Part shown: positions 32,224 to 36,482 of the stretch, piece by piece
Layout: the number at the start of each line of letters is the position of its first letter
Numbering within the stretch: position 1 is the stretch's first letter
From: a virus
Reading direction: 5' to 3' (one strand)
DNA length: 36,482 bases
Virus record (IMG/VR): IMGVR_UViG_3300035180_003391
Coordinates: 1 to 36,482 of that record
Position numbers and translations under genes: made by a program
Notes under the pieces: model-generated
The model's input: the letters and a program-made list of their open reading frames with translations, nothing else
The model's database searches: none
Told to the model about the DNA's origin: nothing

Positions 32224-35200
32224 TCAGACCAGCGCAGCATCTCGCCGAGGCGGGAGCTTGTCCGGCATCGGCCGCATGTCGATGGGGTTCTGGTCCTTCT
32301 TCTCCCCACCGCTGCCTGCCCGGATGATCTGCTCCACCAGGTCTGCGAGCTCGGAACTCTGAGCTCGCAGGTTTGCGATGGCGGTCTGCTGCTGGTCCTC
32401 GGGCATCTGCTGGATGGACTGAGCCTGCATGTACGCCAAGGCTTGGATGTCCATCCCCCCAGCAGCCCCAGGCGGCATCCTCTGCTTCGAGCTCAGGGGC
32501 GACTGCATCGCCTGCATCGGGCCGGCCTGCTTCTGCTGTTGCTGGGCCTGCGCCGCCTGCTGGGTGCCCGGGGCCTCCCCAGGTGTCTGCCCAGACGGGT
32601 CCCCTGCCTCCTGGCCTCCAGGCGTACCCGCTCCCGAGTCTCCGGGACCACCCGGCTCACCAGCTGCCGCAGGCGCCGTCATGGCCTGCTGAGAGGCCTG
32701 CTGTGCCTTCACCTGGTACTTGGCCATGATCAGCTGCTGCTGGCCCTGGACTTCTGCCATGGCGAGCTGCTGCCGCTTCTGCGCCTCGATGCGAGTCGCA
32801 GTCTCCTTGATCATGATCTTGTTCTCCTCTTCCTGGTCGTAATCCGACCCGGCGAGGAGCGTGGTGTCCGAGAGCTTGCCGGCCTGGTTCAGCTGCAGGT
32901 CGAAGGCCTTGCGCTGCAGGTCATCTGCCATCTTGAACGGCTTGAACCGACCCGATGCGGTCGGCCAACGCAGGAAGCTTCCGATCTCCCGCATCACCCA
33001 CTTGAAGAGAGAGTTGTGCCGCATGATGTAGCCGAGGAATGCGTTCTCGAGCATGCGCATCGAGACGTTCGTACCGGCGTAGCTCATGCCGCCGAGGATG
33101 AACTCCCTCGGCACACCCATGCCCGTGATGATCTGCTCGCTCCACTGCTGAATCTCTCCAGCGAGCAGGAGCGCCTTGCCATCTCCGCCGACCGTCTGGT
33201 TGCCGATGGGCAGAGGGAAGATCGGGATGTAGTTGTTGTCCATGCGCCACCGAGCAATCTCGGCAGCGACATGGTCTCGCCAGTCGACGAGATTGACGGT
33301 GGTGTTGTGCGTAGCGACACCAGCGACGCAGAAGCTCTTGTCCTCCGCCATCTGGAAGCCGATGACCTCCGGAACGTCAGTGACTGCTTCCACGCCATCG
33401 ACACGCAGCAGCACGTAGTCACCACGAACGATGCCGCTCTTCTGAGGAAGCTCCTTCCAATCAACGCCGCCCTCACGACCGAACAAGAAGCGCAGCTTCT
33501 CTGCGGCGTGACCGTTGTAGTTCAACTGGTAGGACGTCGTACGGAACTTCGTCGACTCCGTAGGCTCTTCCCGCACCGTCCCACCAATGAGGCCGAACGA
33601 CAGGAGAAGACGACGTACTTCCATGATGAGCGACGGGTTCGCGAGCTTGAGTCCGACACGATCGGTGCTCGTCTTGAAGTCACACCCATCGCCCTGGAAA
33701 AGTGCGTTGAGCGTATTGAGAACGATCACGTCGCTACCCTCCGACACAACGTCGGGGATGCGCTTCGTCGCGAAACCTTCTCCGCACAACGAGACCAGCA
33801 CTTCAGAAAGGATAACGTCCTCGATACGCACAGAGCGACCGTTCTGTTCCGGGCGTTCGTGGTGCGAGACACCACGAAATCCCAGACCCTTCACGACCTG
33901 CTCGATAGTGTCCGCGATGCCCTTCTCCTTGATGTGGAGCGAGAAGGAAACCGTAGACTCGCTGTACGATCCCTCTGCGAGGTAATAGCCGATGAGGGTA
34001 CCGAGGGCAGCGCACATCGGCATGAAACGAGAAACACGATCGATCTTGTGCTCCTGCCGCATCGAGTACGCTGTCGCGTAGTCCGCCTCCGACCAACCCT
34101 TCTCTTCGAGAAGAGTCTTGCGTTCACCCCACGCGTGCGACGGATCCTTGTTCGCCTCGAGCCACTCGTATGCCTCCGCAGCGCCCTGCGAGAGTCGACG
34201 GTATACCCAGTTCTCAGTCACCGCTCGTTCGTAGATGTAATCCGAAAGATCGAGCATCTGCCCAGAACGGACCTGCCGCTTGATTGGGTACGCAACGTAG
34301 TCACCCTTCTTGAGCGACTTCGCTTCGATGAACGTCGGATCAACGAGCCCCGCTCGCGGAGTCTTTCGACCACCAACACGAGGCACCGCCAGGATCGGGT
34401 GCTCCTCGGAGACCTCGAACGGGAAGGCCGCAAGAGAAGCGACCTTGAACTTGAAGACCTTCTCACCATTCTTGATCGCTCGACGCTTCTGGTACTCGAC
34501 GCGACGCCACGCGCCAGTATGGCTGCGCAACATGTCTCCCGCATGAACCTCAGACGCGGGCAGCAGCCCGGCAGAAGTTTCCACCAACGTTTCAGGGGAA
34601 ACACAGTATGGATCTGAGGTCCCGCTCCCTGCCTGCGGAAAGAGGATGCGCAGCGGCACGATGTGCTCGAGGAGGATGGCCTCCTGCGCCTTCTTCATCA
34701 GCTGCAGGTAGAAGGTGTCCTTCATGACCGGCAGCAGCAGGGGGATGCCCCAGCCACGGTCGTGCGACGCGAGGGTCGGCCTGCGCAGGTGGAAGAGGTT
34801 GTCCTTCGAGAAGACGATGCCCTTCTGCTCACGAAGTGCGGCGATGAAGACCTGCGGGATCCCCTCGAGCACGTCCTTCTTCCCGATGACGATGTCGTTC
34901 CGGACCGTCGCGGGGATCGTGTAGAAGTACGTGTACTCGCCGGTGATGTCGTTGTACGTGATCTCGATGTCTTCCGGGTTCCAGCGGATCAACTTGATGC
35001 CGCTCGGATTGCGGAAGTAATAGTCCTTCACCGCCGCATCGCCGATCTGACCACACTGCGGACAGGTGAGGCGGAAGTTGTAGTTCGTGAACTGCCACGC
35101 TGCACGATGCTTGTCAGCAGAGCCTGACCACTTGCACTTCGTGCATGACAGATGCTTCTTGAACGGGTAGCCGATCGAGACGAAGGCGTTTCCGTACGTG

Positions 35201-35550
35201 AAGTAGTCGAGGCCGACTTCGATCTGGAACGCCCGGTAGTGCAGATGGTCCTGGAAGTAGTCCGTCCACTGACTCACAACCGACTTGGTCTCGTGGTCGA
35301 TGATGATGTCGGTGACCGGGTACTCCGCCATCTTGAAGACGACGGCGTTGATGAGCGGGTTCGTCAGGAAGTAGTACCGGCACCACCGGAACATCTGCTT
35401 GACGGTCGTCGGCAGGTACGTGTGCGCGACGTCGAAGAACGGGCTGGGGTAGTTGACCCCCTGCTGCCCGTTCCCTTGAATGCGGCCCCGCGTCTGGGAG
35501 AAACGGAAGTTGGCCGAGCCAGCTCCCCCCATTCCACTCAACCCGTTCAT
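32224..35550 (-). CDS. Portal protein interrupted by an intein (1108 aa precursor)
   Basis: The extein (residues 1-315 plus 750-1108, 674 aa) reads as a phage portal. It has a helical crown/stem pattern, segments such as WCRYYFLTNPLINAVVF and LLAGEIQQWSEQIITGMG, and a low-complexity Gln/Pro/Gly C-terminal tail. A CxxC-x23-CxxC zinc ribbon (C136, C139, C163, C166) sits in the first half. The intein spans residues 316-749. The ATG overlaps the preceding stop (ATGA). The portal forms the dodecameric DNA gate at the head vertex. The gene converges on the plus-strand operon. Confidence 0.9.
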   Translation of the reverse strand: MNGLSGMGGAGSANFRFSQTRGRIQGNGQQGVNYPSPFFDVAHTYLPTTVKQMFRWCRYYFLTNPLINAVVFKMAEYPVTDIIIDHETKSVVSQWTDYFQDHLHYRAFQIEVGLDYFTYGNAFVSIGYPFKKHLSCTKCKWSGSADKHRAAWQFTNYNFRLTCPQCGQIGDAAVKDYYFRNPSGIKLIRWNPEDIEITYNDITGEYTYFYTIPATVRNDIVIGKKDVLEGIPQVFIAALREQKGIVFSKDNLFHLRRPTLASHDRGWGIPLLLPVMKDTFYLQLMKKAQEAILLEHIVPLRILFPQAGSGTSDPYCVSPETLVETSAGLLPASEVHAGDMLRSHTGAWRRVEYQKRRAIKNGEKVFKFKVASLAAFPFEVSEEHPILAVPRVGGRKTPRAGLVDPTFIEAKSLKKGDYVAYPIKRQVRSGQMLDLSDYIYERAVTENWVYRRLSQGAAEAYEWLEANKDPSHAWGERKTLLEEKGWSEADYATAYSMRQEHKIDRVSRFMPMCAALGTLIGYYLAEGSYSESTVSFSLHIKEKGIADTIEQVVKGLGFRGVSHHERPEQNGRSVRIEDVILSEVLVSLCGEGFATKRIPDVVSEGSDVIVLNTLNALFQGDGCDFKTSTDRVGLKLANPSLIMEVRRLLLSFGLIGGTVREEPTESTKFRTTSYQLNYNGHAAEKLRFLFGREGGVDWKELPQKSGIVRGDYVLLRVDGVEAVTDVPEVIGFQMAEDKSFCVAGVATHNTTVNLVDWRDHVAAEIARWRMDNNYIPIFPLPIGNQTVGGDGKALLLAGEIQQWSEQIITGMGVPREFILGGMSYAGTNVSMRMLENAFLGYIMRHNSLFKWVMREIGSFLRWPTASGRFKPFKMADDLQRKAFDLQLNQAGKLSDTTLLAGSDYDQEEENKIMIKETATRIEAQKRQQLAMAEVQGQQQLIMAKYQVKAQQASQQAMTAPAAAGEPGGPGDSGAGTPGGQEAGDPSGQTPGEAPGTQQAAQAQQQQKQAGPMQAMQSPLSSKQRMPPGAAGGMDIQALAYMQAQSIQQMPEDQQQTAIANLRAQSSELADLVEQIIRAGSGGEKKDQNPIDMRPMPDKLPPRRDAALV
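33304..34605 (-). other. Intein with LAGLIDADG homing endonuclease inside the portal (434 aa)
   Basis: The intein begins at C316 (block A, CVSPETLVETSAGLL) and ends HN at 748-749 (block G, GVATHN), followed by extein T750. Block B-like VSEEHPILAV has H384. Two LAGLIDADG-like helices with acidic residues are seen: LIGYYLAEGS (near 517) and LNALFQGDGC (near 616). The frame continues through both junctions, so protein splicing should restore portal ...TSDPY-TTVNL.... Hand-counted 60-base blocks gave 55% and 58% GC inside, 58% and 63% in flanking portal, so any composition shift is slight. Confidence 0.92.
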
Positions 35551-36482
35551 GACGGCGAGCCCTCTCCGGCCGTTCCAGCGGCACGTTCACTCACAACACG
35601 TTCGCTTGGAACCGCCTGCCCGCTGTCTGCGGTGAGGTCATGCGCAACGGGGCCCATCACGGTCCCACTGCTGTCAGCAGCAAGGCGGGCTGCTCGACGC
35701 TTAGCCAAGCCTCTTCCGGGAATGCCGGCGACTTGCTGAATCGCGTTCTGCGTGGTCATGGGCATGGGTCCGAGAGCGAACCCAGCACCTGCTCCAACCA
35801 TGTGCCCCGCAGCCCGACGAAGGCGCCCACGTCCCCGCCCTTCCGGGTCCTCTCCGCTGGAGAGCTCTTGTGCTGCGGCGATGCCAGGGATGCCGACCAT
35901 CATCGCAGCGTTCACCGGGTTGCCGGTGATCTCGCTGTGAGCTGCAGTGCGAAGAGCTCCCTTCGCACCGAGCACGCCGGCAGGACCCTTCTGAACATCC
36001 TGCCCGAGAGCCTTGATGTAGCCGGGGATGTTGGTGAGACCACGGTTCTCTGCGGCCTGTGCTGCGTGGTAGGCGGTCAAGGCCGACTCGTTGGACTTGA
36101 TGGCGTCCTCCACCGCAGTCCGGCCCAGTACCCTTCCGATGAGACTGGGCTTCGCCTTGGGGTCTCTCTTGGCTCGAGCAAGGTCTGCCTTCGCTTCATC
36201 GACGGCACCCTTGCGAGTCTCCGACCCCATACCGATCTGCCCGAGGCGCTTGCCGACGCTGCCCTTGCCTTCGGGCAACCAGCCCGTCACGCCGTGAACC
36301 TGACGCTGCCCGAACTGCGAGCCGACTGCGAGCCGGCTCTTCGTGAGAGCCTGCCTCATGGCTTCTGCTTTCCTAGGAGCCATCAGGGCACCAGCCCCCG
36401 CACCCCCAAGAGCTCCAACCGCTCCACCGGCAAGAGCTCCAGGAATGACTCCACCGAGGCCTCCGAGGATGCCGTAAGCAGC
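35547..36482 (-). CDS. Unknown glycine-zipper protein, 5' end cut by window edge
   Basis: The frame stays open to the right edge (311 codons visible before the stop), so the Met at 36383 is probably internal. The visible N-terminal part is Gly/Ala/Val/Leu-rich (AAYGILGGLGGVIPGALAGG and onward), a membrane-active zipper like those of several neighbours. A charged middle and Ser/Gly-rich end follow. Its stop overlaps the portal start (ATGA). It may be an ejection or virion membrane-contact protein. Confidence 0.8.
   Translation of the reverse strand, partial: AAYGILGGLGGVIPGALAGGAVGALGGAGAGALMAPRKAEAMRQALTKSRLAVGSQFGQRQVHGVTGWLPEGKGSVGKRLGQIGMGSETRKGAVDEAKADLARAKRDPKAKPSLIGRVLGRTAVEDAIKSNESALTAYHAAQAAENRGLTNIPGYIKALGQDVQKGPAGVLGAKGALRTAAHSEITGNPVNAAMMVGIPGIAAAQELSSGEDPEGRGRGRLRRAAGHMVGAGAGFALGPMPMTTQNAIQQVAGIPGRGLAKRRAARLAADSSGTVMGPVAHDLTADSGQAVPSERVVSERAAGTAGEGSPS

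Noticed and set aside
32125-34617. 830-codon plus-strand frame opposite the portal and intein
   Set aside because: Antisense to portal and intein motifs. Its start lies inside the last small gene and the terminator.
1-36482. Frequent GAGCTC and CTCGAG hexamers
   Set aside because: They follow from favoured Leu-Glu/Glu-Leu codons (CTC, GAG) in coding sequence and show no array or spacing pattern.
1-36482. CRISPR array, tRNA genes, insertion sequences
   Set aside because: No regularly spaced direct repeats, cloverleaf-like sequence or transposase motif was noticed on reading. The intein is the only mobile element supported.

Overview
This window looks like the virion-morphogenesis region of a large tailed bacteriophage (Caudoviricetes, probably jumbo-sized). 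The DNA is GC-rich: 60-base blocks counted by hand gave roughly 55-63% GC. Genes are densely packed, with stop/start overlaps such as TGATG, ATGA, GTGA and TAATG and purine-rich Shine-Dalgarno sites. A large terminase, portal, prohead protease, major capsid protein and baseplate spike are recognisable. No tRNA, rRNA, insertion sequence or CRISPR array was seen, and the host cannot be named from this sequence.

Layout, right to left along the minus strand. A glycine-zipper protein cut by the right edge is followed by the portal, which is interrupted by a LAGLIDADG intein. Next comes a plus-strand operon (27933-32170) that converges on the portal across a hairpin terminator. It holds two tiny ORFs, two unknown proteins (one Cys-rich), a MoxR-type AAA+ ATPase, a metallopeptidase-like/VWA protein and one small protein. 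Divergent from it is the most striking gene, a 2123-residue single-chain RNA polymerase in which bacterial-type beta and beta-prime are fused end to end. The RNAP stop codon overlaps the start of the spike gene (TAATG), so it belongs to the virion gene string. Several unknown virion proteins and the large terminase follow. Two plus-strand genes, one an HTH regulator, flank the terminase. Then come unknown inner-virion-type proteins, a protease carrying a pyrophosphatase-like polyvalent-protein domain, glycine-zipper proteins, a putative decoration protein, the major capsid protein, four small connector-type proteins, and a 927-residue protein that begins with a complete bacterioferritin-like di-iron four-helix domain. 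A truncated gene ends the window on the left.

How it may work together (inference): terminase and portal package the DNA, the protease matures the head, and a set of glycine-zipper proteins may be packaged and ejected. The fused RNAP is co-translated with the spike and may be carried in the virion to start early transcription. The MoxR/VWA pair next to it could be a remodelling chaperone for a large complex. A short [hydrophobic]-x-K-[L/V/I/M/T]-A motif recurs in the virion-type proteins and is absent from the terminase. It may be a cleavage or docking signal.
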